Assembly (NCBI GenBank): GCA_020627535.1 | Contig: JAHDGU010000002.1 | Coordinates: 346,314 to 410,313 of the forward strand | DNA: 64,000 nt | Direction: 5' to 3' | From: Saprospiraceae bacterium | GTDB lineage: Bacteria; Bacteroidota; Bacteroidia; Chitinophagales; Saprospiraceae | Shown: positions 45,901-53,985 of the stretch, piece after piece | Layout of the letters: every line of letters begins with the position of its first letter | How positions within the stretch are numbered: position 1 is the first letter of the stretch | Position numbers and translations under genes: made by a program | Notes under the pieces: generated by a model | Databases searched by the model: none | Told to the model about the DNA's origin: nothing | Seen by the model: the letters and a program-made list of their open reading frames with translations, nothing else

Positions 45901-46475
45901 CTTATCCATTTGACCTTCAATATGGCACATTTGTATTGCCTAATCTTGAAGCGTACTCTGGACAGAGTGACGACTGGGAAGACAGCTTCGTAGATCTGTC
46001 AGCATGGAAAGGCGAAGATGTACTCATCAGATTCAGATTTGGTACAGATGACAATACTGGTGGAATCGGCTGGTGGATCGATGACGTAGAAGTCATGGAC
46101 ATGAATGCCTTCCAGGGTGAGGTCTGTCTCAGCACTGATCAGGGTGAAAATGAATGCACCTCACTTGACGGCCGAGGAATCATCATGGAGTCAGATTTTA
46201 CCATCTCTACCAAGGAGGAAATAGATGGCCTAGACTGGACTATCTTCCCCAATCCTGTGAAGTCAATTTTGAATGTAAAAATCAATGCGCAACTGGACAG
46301 GGATGCACAACTGAGCATCATCACCATGAGTGGAAAGACACAGTCTTCGCAAAAAATCAGCCTCAGTCAATCTGCAAACTATCAGATCGACGTAAGAGAT
46401 CTGAGTGCAGGTGTCTATCTCGTAGAGATTGCCACAAATGACGCCGTTTCTCATCAAAAGTTGGTGATCGAGTAA
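42954..46475 (+). CDS. Secreted M36 (fungalysin) metalloprotease with PA domain and T9SS type A sorting domain
   Basis: 1173 residues with signal peptide MKALSRVLSLMMTICGCAVLTA. An FTP-like propeptide fills about residues 30-210 and is followed by a histidine-rich linker (THTHTRECQPHHTHE). The M36 catalytic domain has HEYGH at 579-583 and the third ligand region GEGWSDFF (E607). A protease-associated domain is inserted before it (about 445-562). After about 790 come a DUF11-like adhesive module, a jelly-roll-like module (FEDGEDNW to WWIDDVEVMD, about 880-1050) and a T9SS type A end (WTIFPNPVKSILNVKI to SHQKLVIE). It is an exported protease for nutrient or surface protein digestion. It has its own terminator. 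Confidence 0.93.
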   Translation: MKALSRVLSLMMTICGCAVLTAQSPTPVVEQHLEDKLDSWNLQPADIRHFRVSDMYTSDHNGVTHVYLTQQYNDIDVYNAITTLNIQNEKVLASFNRFVPELSSKINTTQAQIDQVAAVESFVQDLGIYSRERLSPKNEKENLTIYEKTSYSDSDIKVRPVYVVVGDQVRLAWDVEFDQKGSPDYWSARVDAVNGQVLDKHNYTVKCDFGDLTHTHTRECQPHHTHELETPAINAAVVNGASYNVFAVPAESPIHTEGRSMETDGQFPESSPLGWHTINPSDTAGGGFQFAITRGNNVNAYADENAENAPSRPQPDGGAGLVFDFPYNPSQEPGEMHDAAITNLFYMNNMIHDITYLYGFDEKSGNFQGNNFENGGFGNDFVLAEGLDGSGTNNANFATPADGGSGRMQMFLWNATSGVFFGQEPAQIQQAYNVGLPTDWGVAIDENPVIGSVAFVNDGSPQNSTFGCFPLVNEDLAGKVAFADRGGCFFSLKAKHAQDAGAIGVIICNFEDDVINMAGGTDGSGLEVTIPVVMMENKDCEVIRMLIQDGVDVQVRYEREENSGPTTLAGSYDNGIIAHEYGHGISNRLTGGPSAAGCLGNDEQMGEGWSDFFTLIMGTEPGDRGTDRRGIGNYATGRDTEGNGIRSAPYSTDLDIYPRTHADILGTTSPHALGEVWAGTLWDLYWALVDVHGYDADWRNRESGNAKALQLVMDGMKFQPCSPGFLDGRDAIIAADQANYGGENFCIIWNVFARRGFGLDSDQGSSQNRNDAVEDFGTLLPCLGKFLLEKDAQAVVIAGDDVDVNIRVGNYSDEIATGVVITDQIPNGLEVIESSISNNGELNGSTISWLIDNMEIEEEVNLSYTLSTPPSASSLAIWRDDFEDGEDNWLPDLPTDAGPNIFILDNTFAKSGEFSYFISNPETASDAAALTDLPIKLDQDNPVLRVWTRYDTEAGADGGIIEISTDGGSIWEIVDVDQMFRNPYPFDLQYGTFVLPNLEAYSGQSDDWEDSFVDLSAWKGEDVLIRFRFGTDDNTGGIGWWIDDVEVMDMNAFQGEVCLSTDQGENECTSLDGRGIIMESDFTISTKEEIDGLDWTIFPNPVKSILNVKINAQLDRDAQLSIITMSGKTQSSQKISLSQSANYQIDVRDLSAGVYLVEIATNDAVSHQKLVIE
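43351..43366 (-). repeat. GRAA mini-hairpin copy 14
   Basis: Minus strand TTTTTGGGCGAAAGCC; arms GGC/GCC, GAAA loop. It is antisense to the M36 gene, read there as RLSPK. Confidence 0.65.
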
Positions 46476-46501
46476 CGAATCAAGGACTGAAGACATACAA
46501 G

Positions 46502-46536
46502 AAAAGGGAAGGTGAAAAATTCATCTTCCCTTTTTT
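46502..46536 (+). terminator. Intrinsic terminator after the M36 protease gene
   Basis: AAAAGGGAAGGTGA (46502-46515) pairs with TCATCTTCCCTTTT (from 46521) with one G-T pair and a 5-base loop, and a run of six T follows. It is symmetrical enough to stop transcription from both sides. Confidence 0.85.
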
Positions 46537-46682
46537 CATTTGCAGCAAAGCCGATACTTTGAGAGTCTATAGTAAATGAAGCCATAAGACTCGAAGAGAA
46601 TGTCTAACTTGAGAGCACAAATACAGAATCTAATTTCTGCCCAAAGGAATACATCACTAACCAAAGCATAAGCACTATCACT

Positions 46683-49600
46683 ATGAAGTTGAAGCTCACC
46701 ATGCTGACTACAGCAATCTTTTCCGTTTTCCTCATGTCATTTGGTATCGAGGAGCTTAAAGACCCCATGCAACTCGATAATAGTCTGTACAGATTTATCG
46801 AGAATAAAGGGCAGTGGGATGCGGAGATCATGTACAAGCTCGAAACCTCAATGGCATCCATTAACCTCGAGAAAGACAGGCTCTTTTTTCAGCTGATCGA
46901 CCCAAGTACGATGCATGGACATAAGACAGGATCTGATCAGGGACATGAAGCTCATGAGCATCATGATCACGATCATGCACAGGTAGCAGAGTCATCTTCA
47001 AGCCTAGTACGTGGACACAACTTCAGCATGAACTTTGTGGGATCAAGCAAGTATGTCTCTACTTCCTCTGCGAGACCCCTAGACTACTATCACAACTACT
47101 TTATCGGTAATGATCAATCTCGCTGGGCAAGCAAGGTCAGTGTCTACAATGAAGTGCAATACAATGAGATCTATGACGGTATCGATCTGAGATTTTACGA
47201 GCAAGGAGGTCATCTCAAATATGACTACATCGTACAGCCTGGGTATAGCGCTGATCAGATTCAAATCAGATATGACGATGTCGACAAGCTCTCTATCCAG
47301 GATGGCGACCTTCACATCGAGACCTCTGTAGGTACGATTGTAGAAAAAGCACCATTCGCCTTTCAGCAGATCGAGCGCAATCAGTCAATCGTCGAATGCC
47401 AGTTTGTGCTTAGAGGTAATGTCCTGAGCATCAAAGTCCTTGATGAATACAACAAGCAATACCCACTGATAATTGATCCAGAGCTGGTCTTTGGTTCATA
47501 CACTGGAGCATTTGCTGACAACTGGGGATTTACAGCCACATTTGATGATAAAGGTCATGCATATGGCGGTGGAATTGCATTTGGCACCTACCCTACTACA
47601 CCTGGAGCCTTTCAGATCAGCAATGGTGGTGGCTCTACAGACATGTCAATCTCCAAGTTTAGCCCAGATGGAACTTCGCTGATATACAGTACCTTCCTTG
47701 GTGGCGCGAGCTCCGATGCTCCAGAAAGTATGATCGTCAACGCCAAAGGCCAACTCGTAGTGATGGGGGTCACCGGATCAATTGACTTTCCACTGACAGA
47801 TGACGCTGCAGATCGCATATTCAATGGAGGCAACCCGACCTCATTTAGTCTCCTTGATTTTTCTAATGGTGCAGACATCGTGGTAGCCATACTCAGTGCT
47901 GATGGTACTGCGCTCATGGGTGGTAGCTTCGTCGGAGGTAGCGGTACAGATGGATTCAATGATCTCGGCGCAACGACTAGAGACAACTACGGAGACGATT
48001 TTCGCGGTGAGGTAGAAGTCGATAGCGAAGACAATATCATCGTCATCTCGTCTTCTGACTCAGATGACTTCCCAGTGACTACGGGTGCCTTTGATACAGA
48101 GGGCAGCGGCGCATTTGATCAAGATGCGGTACTCTTCAAGCTCAATGGTGATGCTAGTGAGCTCATATGGGCGACATATCTAGGAGATGCTGGTCAGCAG
48201 GCTGGGATTTCTATCGCTATCGATAAAGATGACAATATCTACGCCACAGGACGCACTGCCGGTAACAACTTCCCGACGACTTCTGGTACGCTTCATAGCA
48301 CTTACCAAGGTGGTGGTACTGACGGATTCGTCGCTCATATTACTGCAGACGGAAGTACTGTAGTAGCAGGCAGCTTTATCGGCACCAATGCCGATGACGC
48401 CAGCTATCTTGTGGAACTTGACAAGGACGGTAATGTATACCTCTTTGGGCAAGACAATACTGGTGGCTACCCGATCACGGGAGATGTGTACAGCAATCCT
48501 GGTAGTGCAAACTTTATACAGAAGCTTGATCCCGCATTGAGCACGAGTTTGTGGTCTACCCAAGTGGGCAATGGGTCTACAGTACGCATGGTACCGACGG
48601 CATTCCTGGTGGACAATTGTAATCGAATCTATGTAGCAGCTTGGGGTGGAATCACCAATGGTGACTTTGGTGGAATGAGAGATATGCCACTGACATCAGA
48701 TGCATTCCAAAGCAGTACAGACGGTAGCGACTTCTATCTTATGGTCCTCGAGCCAGATGCAACGGGCTTGGAATATGGTAGCTACTTCGGTGGTGGCCAG
48801 TCAGCAGAGCACGTCGATGGTGGCACAAGTCGCTTTGACAAAAAAGGTGTTGTCTATCAAGCTGTATGCGCAGGATGCGGAGGCAATAGTGACTTCCCGA
48901 CTACAGATGGCGCCGTCTCCAATACCAATAATGCCAACAATTGCAACTTGGGCCTCTTCAAATTTGATTTTCAATTGGCAGCGCTCAATGTGGACTTTGA
49001 CATCAGCGAACCTGTGGTATGCGTTGGGGAAGAAGTCATATTTACCAATTTGACGACAGCAGCTGACGACTTCTTTTGGGACTTCGGAGATGGAACTACC
49101 AGTGATGAAGTTAGCCCTAGCCACAGCTATGAGAATCCTGGAATCTATGAAGTCAGCCTCCTAGCGACCTCTGACGAAGGATGTCTACCAGCAGACTCTA
49201 TCACCAAGATCGTAGAGGTCTTGGATATTGGATGTGGTACTCTGACGGCAGGTGAAGATATCGTGGCAGATCCTAGCAATCCGACTGTCACACTTGACGC
49301 AGCATTCATGGGCTGCGGAGAGTTTACGTGGTTTGGAGGTGATGGAACATTTGCCCCAGATCGAGATGATCCGATTGCAGACTACACACTCTCTGATGAC
49401 GAGATCGCGGCTGGAGAAGCATTTCTCTTTGCCGTGTTGACCTCTGGCACTACGGCGTGCTTTGACACTGTCAAGATCACCATCTTCCAGGAGACAGGTG
49501 ATCTCGTCACATGGGACCTTGATGCTTGCAAAGCGAGTCCTGGAGCCACCATGGATTACAGCGAATTTGAGGCTACTCTTGGTGAAGGTATTGACTGCGG

Positions 49601-50426
49601 ATCAGTGGAAGCCAGTATCGTCTACCGTGAAAACCCTAGCGCCAACAAGCACTCTTGTACACCAGGTGTCAATGACAGTCCTGCCATGTGTGTCGGTAGC
49701 CAAGACGCATGCGAGTACATTGCAGGTGCAGAGACAGCCGTGAGATTTGATGTGACACTTGATCCTACAGGTGATCAGCCGATGAGGATTGCTGGTCTCA
49801 GCTTCTATGAGCAGGCCCCAGATGAATTTGACTGGATCAACGGTGCTAACGGCCCCAATGATTTTCCCACACTCTATGCTGTCAGAATCCTCAAGGATGG
49901 CGTCGTCATCTACGAAGAGACAGAAATTCCAACTACGATGGAGTGGACATTGGAGAGCTTTGACTTTGAAGGTGATGACAATTTTGAAACCAGAGAGCTC
50001 AGCACGTATAGCTTTGAGCTTAGTCCTTACTGCACATCAGGCGATCCTGAGATTCCGATCAATGCTTGGGATCTGGATGAGATCTCTGTGGACATACGAT
50101 GTGGATTTGGTGGACTCCAAGAGGAGGAGACAGAGGATAGAGCTGTCGCTCAAATAAAGAGCGGAGCACATCTCTTCCCCAATAGCCCGAGCCCATTCCA
50201 AGATCAGAGTTACTTCAGTTTTAGATTTGATCAGGAGACTGATGCAAGCTTCCGCGTGATGACGATCGACGGAGAACCACTTTATCAGCTAGATCAGCGC
50301 TTTGCAGCTGGGCAGCATGTCTTGAGACTTGGTGGAGATGACCTGAAGCAATACAAGGGTATGATCATCTATCAGATCGTAGGAGAGGGCTTCAGCCTTT
50401 CGGCAAAAAGTATCGTGCTAGACTAG
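46683..50426 (+). CDS. Giant secreted protein: DUF7948/SBBP-like propeller, PKD domain, lineage module and T9SS type A end
   Basis: 1247 residues. The N-terminus (MKLKLTMLTTAIFSVFLMSFG) is a signal peptide. Residues of about 25-270 form the DUF7948 domain (FIENKGQWDAEIMYKLE, WASKVSVYNEVQYNEIYDGIDLRFY, KYDYIVQPG) containing a histidine-rich insert (GHEAHEHHDHDHAQ). Six or more SBBP-type propeller blades follow (GTSLIYSTFLGG, DDNIYATGRTAGNNFPTT). A PKD domain lies at about 769-849 (FFWDFGDGTTS). A ~210-residue cysteine-containing module (about 950-1155; FYEQAPDEFDWINGANGPNDFPT) is not one I can name. The end is LFPNSPSPFQDQSYFSF to SAKSIVLD, a T9SS type A form. It is probably a structural or adhesive surface protein. 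Confidence 0.85.
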   Translation: MKLKLTMLTTAIFSVFLMSFGIEELKDPMQLDNSLYRFIENKGQWDAEIMYKLETSMASINLEKDRLFFQLIDPSTMHGHKTGSDQGHEAHEHHDHDHAQVAESSSSLVRGHNFSMNFVGSSKYVSTSSARPLDYYHNYFIGNDQSRWASKVSVYNEVQYNEIYDGIDLRFYEQGGHLKYDYIVQPGYSADQIQIRYDDVDKLSIQDGDLHIETSVGTIVEKAPFAFQQIERNQSIVECQFVLRGNVLSIKVLDEYNKQYPLIIDPELVFGSYTGAFADNWGFTATFDDKGHAYGGGIAFGTYPTTPGAFQISNGGGSTDMSISKFSPDGTSLIYSTFLGGASSDAPESMIVNAKGQLVVMGVTGSIDFPLTDDAADRIFNGGNPTSFSLLDFSNGADIVVAILSADGTALMGGSFVGGSGTDGFNDLGATTRDNYGDDFRGEVEVDSEDNIIVISSSDSDDFPVTTGAFDTEGSGAFDQDAVLFKLNGDASELIWATYLGDAGQQAGISIAIDKDDNIYATGRTAGNNFPTTSGTLHSTYQGGGTDGFVAHITADGSTVVAGSFIGTNADDASYLVELDKDGNVYLFGQDNTGGYPITGDVYSNPGSANFIQKLDPALSTSLWSTQVGNGSTVRMVPTAFLVDNCNRIYVAAWGGITNGDFGGMRDMPLTSDAFQSSTDGSDFYLMVLEPDATGLEYGSYFGGGQSAEHVDGGTSRFDKKGVVYQAVCAGCGGNSDFPTTDGAVSNTNNANNCNLGLFKFDFQLAALNVDFDISEPVVCVGEEVIFTNLTTAADDFFWDFGDGTTSDEVSPSHSYENPGIYEVSLLATSDEGCLPADSITKIVEVLDIGCGTLTAGEDIVADPSNPTVTLDAAFMGCGEFTWFGGDGTFAPDRDDPIADYTLSDDEIAAGEAFLFAVLTSGTTACFDTVKITIFQETGDLVTWDLDACKASPGATMDYSEFEATLGEGIDCGSVEASIVYRENPSANKHSCTPGVNDSPAMCVGSQDACEYIAGAETAVRFDVTLDPTGDQPMRIAGLSFYEQAPDEFDWINGANGPNDFPTLYAVRILKDGVVIYEETEIPTTMEWTLESFDFEGDDNFETRELSTYSFELSPYCTSGDPEIPINAWDLDEISVDIRCGFGGLQEEETEDRAVAQIKSGAHLFPNSPSPFQDQSYFSFRFDQETDASFRVMTIDGEPLYQLDQRFAAGQHVLRLGGDDLKQYKGMIIYQIVGEGFSLSAKSIVLD
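50395..50409 (-). repeat. GRAA mini-hairpin copy 15
   Basis: Minus strand TTTTTGCCGAAAGGC; arms GCC/GGC, GAAA loop. It is antisense to the 3' end of the giant gene 46683-50426, read there as LSAKS. Confidence 0.65.
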
Positions 50427-50452
50427 TACGGACGAGCTAAATAAACGAGAAA

Positions 50453-50485
50453 AAGAGCCTCTGTGACTTGTGCGCAGAGGCTCTT
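50453..50485 (+). terminator. Hairpin after the giant SBBP-like gene, probable terminator
   Basis: AAGAGCCTCTG (50453-50463) and CAGAGGCTCTT (50475-50485) form a perfect 11-bp stem with an 11-base loop. The following T-run is poor (GATATTTGG), so termination efficiency is uncertain. A mini-hairpin element follows directly. Confidence 0.65.
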
Positions 50486-50489
50486 GATA

Positions 50490-50503
50490 TTTGGGCGAAA
50501 GCC
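50490..50503 (+). repeat. GRAA mini-hairpin copy 16
   Basis: TTTGGGCGAAAGCC; arms GGC/GCC, GAAA loop. It is intergenic, directly behind the terminator hairpin and ahead of the RhlE-like promoter. Confidence 0.7.
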
Positions 50504-50532
50504 TCAAATCACTGCATCGAAGGAATATCACC

Positions 50533-50540
50533 TACCTTTG
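50533..50540 (+). promoter_or_regulatory. -7 box of the RhlE-like helicase promoter (TACCTTTG)
   Basis: TACCTTTG is identical to the box before the other DEAD-box gene. The leader to ATG 50622 is about 75 bases, long for this window, and could host cold- or RNA-structure-dependent control, as known for DEAD-box mRNAs elsewhere (inference). Confidence 0.5.
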
Positions 50541-50621
50541 TATCTCGGACCTCTCCTCCCAGCATGATATTGGATATTCAAAAAACATTAGCTGCGTAGC
50601 AGGAGAATCCTCTTTATACCT

Positions 50622-51881
50622 ATGACACAATTTGATCAATTGGGATTGATAGATCCCATCTATCGTGCCGTGGCTGACAAAGGCTACGAGACACCCACAC
50701 CTATACAGCGCCAAGCTATACCCAAAGTCCTACAGCGCAAGGATGTCCTTGGCATCGCGCAGACGGGCACAGGCAAGACCGCTGCCTTTTCTATTCCGAT
50801 TATCCAGCTCATCCATCAGATAGATGGTGCACCAAGACATGGCAAGAAGCTGCGAGCATTGATCCTCACTCCGACTCGTGAGCTGGCCATACAGATTGAA
50901 GAAAATATCAGAGACTACAACCGATATACCAAGCTCGGACATGCCGTCATATTTGGTGGCGTCAAGCAAGGCAGGCAGGTAGAGCAACTCAAGCGAGGAG
51001 TACAAATTTTGGTGGCCACACCTGGTAGACTCATCGATCTCATGGACCAGGGAATCATCAGTTTGGATGATCTCAAGATTTTTGTCCTGGACGAAGCGGA
51101 TCGTATGCTCGACATGGGATTCATCCATGATATCAAGCGCATCACCAAAAGACTTCCAAGTAAGAGACAGACGCTCTTCTTCTCAGCGACGATGCCTGAC
51201 AATATCCTACAGCTCTCGCAAAATCTACTCCACAATCCTGTCCGGGTAGAGGTAGAGACGAGATCCAAGCCGGCTGATCATGTCAGACAGCTGATGTATC
51301 GGACGGACAAGAGCAAAAAAATCGATCTGCTCCAATACATCCTCAAGGAGGAACAAATCGAAACGGCTTTGATCTTCACGCGCACAAAATATGGTGCAGA
51401 CAAGCTGGTCAGAAAGCTCAAAAAGACAGATTATAGAGCCGCAGCCATACATGGCAACAAATCTCAAAACCAGCGACAAGCCGCCCTCAAGGGCTTCAAA
51501 GCAGGAAAGATTGACTTGCTCATAGCCACGGACATTGCCGCTCGAGGCATCGATATCAAGCAACTCGGTCATGTAATCAACTACAACGTGCCCAATATCT
51601 CGGAGACCTACGTCCACCGTATCGGAAGATCAGGTCGTGCAGGAGAGTCTGGAACATCCATCACCATCGTACAAGGAGATGAATGGCCGTACATCAAGGA
51701 CATCGAGAAACTGATGAAAAAGCGCATCGAGCTCATCAAAGACCATCCCTATCCTCAGACAGAGCAGACAGAGGTAAAAGAGACCAAAAAGTCATCAAAA
51801 CCTCAAGCCAAGGGTCGGAATCACGGCAAGAAAAAGTCTTCACATCGCTGGAGATCGAAAAAGAAGGTGGCTCAGAGCTAG
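50622..51881 (+). CDS. DEAD-box ATP-dependent RNA helicase (RhlE-like)
   Basis: 419 residues. Motifs are YETPTPIQRQAIPKVL (Q motif), AQTGTGKTAAF, LTPTRELAIQI, ATPGRLIDL, LDEADRMLDMGF, FSATMP, ATDIAARGIDI and HRIGRSGRAGESG. The short basic tail (KSSKPQAKGRNHGKKKSSHRW) is typical of the RhlE group, which acts in ribosome assembly and RNA turnover. ATG 50622 is supported by GGAG about 15 bases upstream and by the family N-terminus FDQLGLIDPIYRAV. It is convergent with the sialate O-acetylesterase gene, 9 bases apart. Confidence 0.95.
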   Translation: MTQFDQLGLIDPIYRAVADKGYETPTPIQRQAIPKVLQRKDVLGIAQTGTGKTAAFSIPIIQLIHQIDGAPRHGKKLRALILTPTRELAIQIEENIRDYNRYTKLGHAVIFGGVKQGRQVEQLKRGVQILVATPGRLIDLMDQGIISLDDLKIFVLDEADRMLDMGFIHDIKRITKRLPSKRQTLFFSATMPDNILQLSQNLLHNPVRVEVETRSKPADHVRQLMYRTDKSKKIDLLQYILKEEQIETALIFTRTKYGADKLVRKLKKTDYRAAAIHGNKSQNQRQAALKGFKAGKIDLLIATDIAARGIDIKQLGHVINYNVPNISETYVHRIGRSGRAGESGTSITIVQGDEWPYIKDIEKLMKKRIELIKDHPYPQTEQTEVKETKKSSKPQAKGRNHGKKKSSHRWRSKKKVAQS

Positions 51882-51890
51882 TTCATGAAT

Positions 51891-53897
51891 CTAGTGGCTC
51901 ATTGCCTCCGTAGTAAAACTCGACAAGGGCAAACCCTCACTATTGTATACCGTCGGCACCACATAGTCCTTCCAGGCATATCTTGCATAGAGCGGCTTGG
52001 CAACTCGATCAGACTCTAAGACGATTCGCTTGGGAGAGTCTATTTTGGCGAAAGCCGGATAAAAAACACCATCTGCTCCGGCAATCTCAAATTGAGGCCC
52101 ATCTGCCTCGATGATCACTAGCCCATCGCCCACTCTATCAAACTCCAGCAAAATATTGCCCTTCCTCACCAGCTGACGTCTAAATCTTGGGCTCAGCGCT
52201 GTGGTATCGCGACCATAATCATGATAGAGAGCAAGAGCTGCAAGTCGCTTACCTACTTCTGCTTTATTTCCAGGATGAATGTGTGTCTGATGACCTAGAT
52301 CCAGATTGACAACCATATCAGTGCGAGCGGTCATTGTAGATCGCCGCTGCGCTTCTCGGAGCCAAGCCGAATGGTCAGCTCCTCCGTAGTCATAGGGCGC
52401 AATCTGCACAAAATAAAACGGAAACTCCGCTCCCCAATGACCACGCCAATCTTGGATCAAGGCAGGGAATAAGCTCGCATATTCTGTTGCACGACCTACA
52501 TTGCTCTCCCCCTGATACCAGATCGCACCGCGTATGCCGTAGCCCACAATGGGGCTTATCATTCCTTGGTACAAGGAACTAGGATATTCATTGGGGCTTG
52601 AGCCTAGTATTTCGGGTCTCTGAGCAAGTCTTCTCTGAGCCTCCTCATCATAGAGCAAGAGGACTGAATCCTGCAGCTCTGCATGGATGCGAGACTTATA
52701 CATACCCGATAAATCTACCATATGGCCTTGATCACTGACCAGTCTGATCGGTCCATGGATATGAGATCCACCACCACCATCGTAGTGCTGTATTGCGATA
52801 GAGTTGACTCCTTGATGGAGTATCTTCGCTGGTACAGGATATCTGCGAACTGCTGACCAGTTCCAAGTCGCACCGACCTGCTTGCCATTGATATATATGA
52901 CATCAGCATCATCGATAGCCTGGATCTCTAGTGTGTAATCAGTAATTGCCTCAAGGGAAAATGTCTTGCGGTACCAAAATGCACCATGCACAGCTTGATC
53001 AGTACTGATATTCGGGATAAAGTTGGGTGTGCGACACTGATCTAGAGGCAGCTCCGTGCTAGCCCAAGCACTATCTGAGTAGTCTGGTTGAGCGTAGGCA
53101 CTCTCGATGCTGTCCAGCATCTCTAGATCTAGGAGTCGCTTGGGTATCTGACTGCGCTTTTGCTCTCTGATCCATTGCTCCGCTCGTCTTGCATCATAGT
53201 GATCGATCACATCTGCATGGTGAGGAAATGCCTTGAGACTTGCTGGACTCATCCAGGCTTCGGCCACCGTACCTCCCCAACTTGCATGTATGATGCCTAC
53301 AGGAACATTAAGCTCTTGTCGCAGCTTGCGCGCAAAAAAATAAGCTGTTGCACTGAAGCTCTTGCCGGACTCGGGTGTCGCCACTTGCCAGAGACCTTGT
53401 ATATCGCTCTTTGGTGTGATAGATGAATGCTTGACGACATTGAGCATACGCAGCGATGGATCATCTGATGTGGCAAGTGCCTCAATTGAGCCCTCTATGA
53501 GCTCCAGAGGAGGAAATCCAGTCATCGGCATTTCCATATTGGACTGACCCGAAGCCAGCCAGACCTCACCCAGCAATATATCACGAAGTACCAGTGTCGT
53601 ATCCGAAGTAGATATCTCCATGGTATACGGACCGCCAGCAGCGCCTGTCTTGATCTGGGTCCTCCACTCACCATTTGGAAGGCAGATGGTAGACTCAGTC
53701 TCACCCCAGTCAGCTTGTATCTCGATGTGCGTACCAGGATCTGCAGTACCCCACATCTTGATAGTCGTATCACGCTGAAGCACCATGTGATCTTGAAAAA
53801 TACTGCTAATGATCATTGGCTCAGGTTCGGTCTGAGGGAAGCAAGCGCATAACACGGTCATGACAAATAGGTAGAAGAATCCTAGAGGGTGTTGCAT
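51891..53897 (-). CDS. Sialate O-acetylesterase (SGNH-type lipoprotein)
   Basis: 668 residues. Lipobox in MQHPLGFFYLFVMTVLCAC. After a beta-sandwich (ISSIFQDHMVLQRDTTIKMWG) the esterase domain begins with the nucleophile motif LASGQSNMEMP (Ser119). A galactose-binding-like jelly roll is inserted in the middle (FWYRKTFSLEAITDYTLEIQAI to GVNSIAIQHYDG). The GAIWYQGESNVGRATEYASLFP block and the C-terminal HIHPGNKAEVGKRLA, carrying the catalytic histidine, are present. It removes O-acetyl groups from sialic acids or other sugars at the cell surface. No sialidase or SusCD pair is adjacent. A mini-hairpin copy lies inside. Confidence 0.92.
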   Translation of the reverse strand: MQHPLGFFYLFVMTVLCACFPQTEPEPMIISSIFQDHMVLQRDTTIKMWGTADPGTHIEIQADWGETESTICLPNGEWRTQIKTGAAGGPYTMEISTSDTTLVLRDILLGEVWLASGQSNMEMPMTGFPPLELIEGSIEALATSDDPSLRMLNVVKHSSITPKSDIQGLWQVATPESGKSFSATAYFFARKLRQELNVPVGIIHASWGGTVAEAWMSPASLKAFPHHADVIDHYDARRAEQWIREQKRSQIPKRLLDLEMLDSIESAYAQPDYSDSAWASTELPLDQCRTPNFIPNISTDQAVHGAFWYRKTFSLEAITDYTLEIQAIDDADVIYINGKQVGATWNWSAVRRYPVPAKILHQGVNSIAIQHYDGGGGSHIHGPIRLVSDQGHMVDLSGMYKSRIHAELQDSVLLLYDEEAQRRLAQRPEILGSSPNEYPSSLYQGMISPIVGYGIRGAIWYQGESNVGRATEYASLFPALIQDWRGHWGAEFPFYFVQIAPYDYGGADHSAWLREAQRRSTMTARTDMVVNLDLGHQTHIHPGNKAEVGKRLAALALYHDYGRDTTALSPRFRRQLVRKGNILLEFDRVGDGLVIIEADGPQFEIAGADGVFYPAFAKIDSPKRIVLESDRVAKPLYARYAWKDYVVPTVYNSEGLPLSSFTTEAMSH
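52043..52056 (+). repeat. GRAA mini-hairpin copy 17
   Basis: TTTTGGCGAAAGCC; arms GGC/GCC, GAAA loop. It is antisense to the sialate O-acetylesterase gene, read there as AFAK. Confidence 0.7.
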
Positions 53898-53985
53898 GCC
53901 AAAAGCTACTGTTTATCTAGAAGAATAAGACAAGCTCAGGAAAAAATATGGCTATATTCGTCAGAATACAGCACGCAATTCCCCT

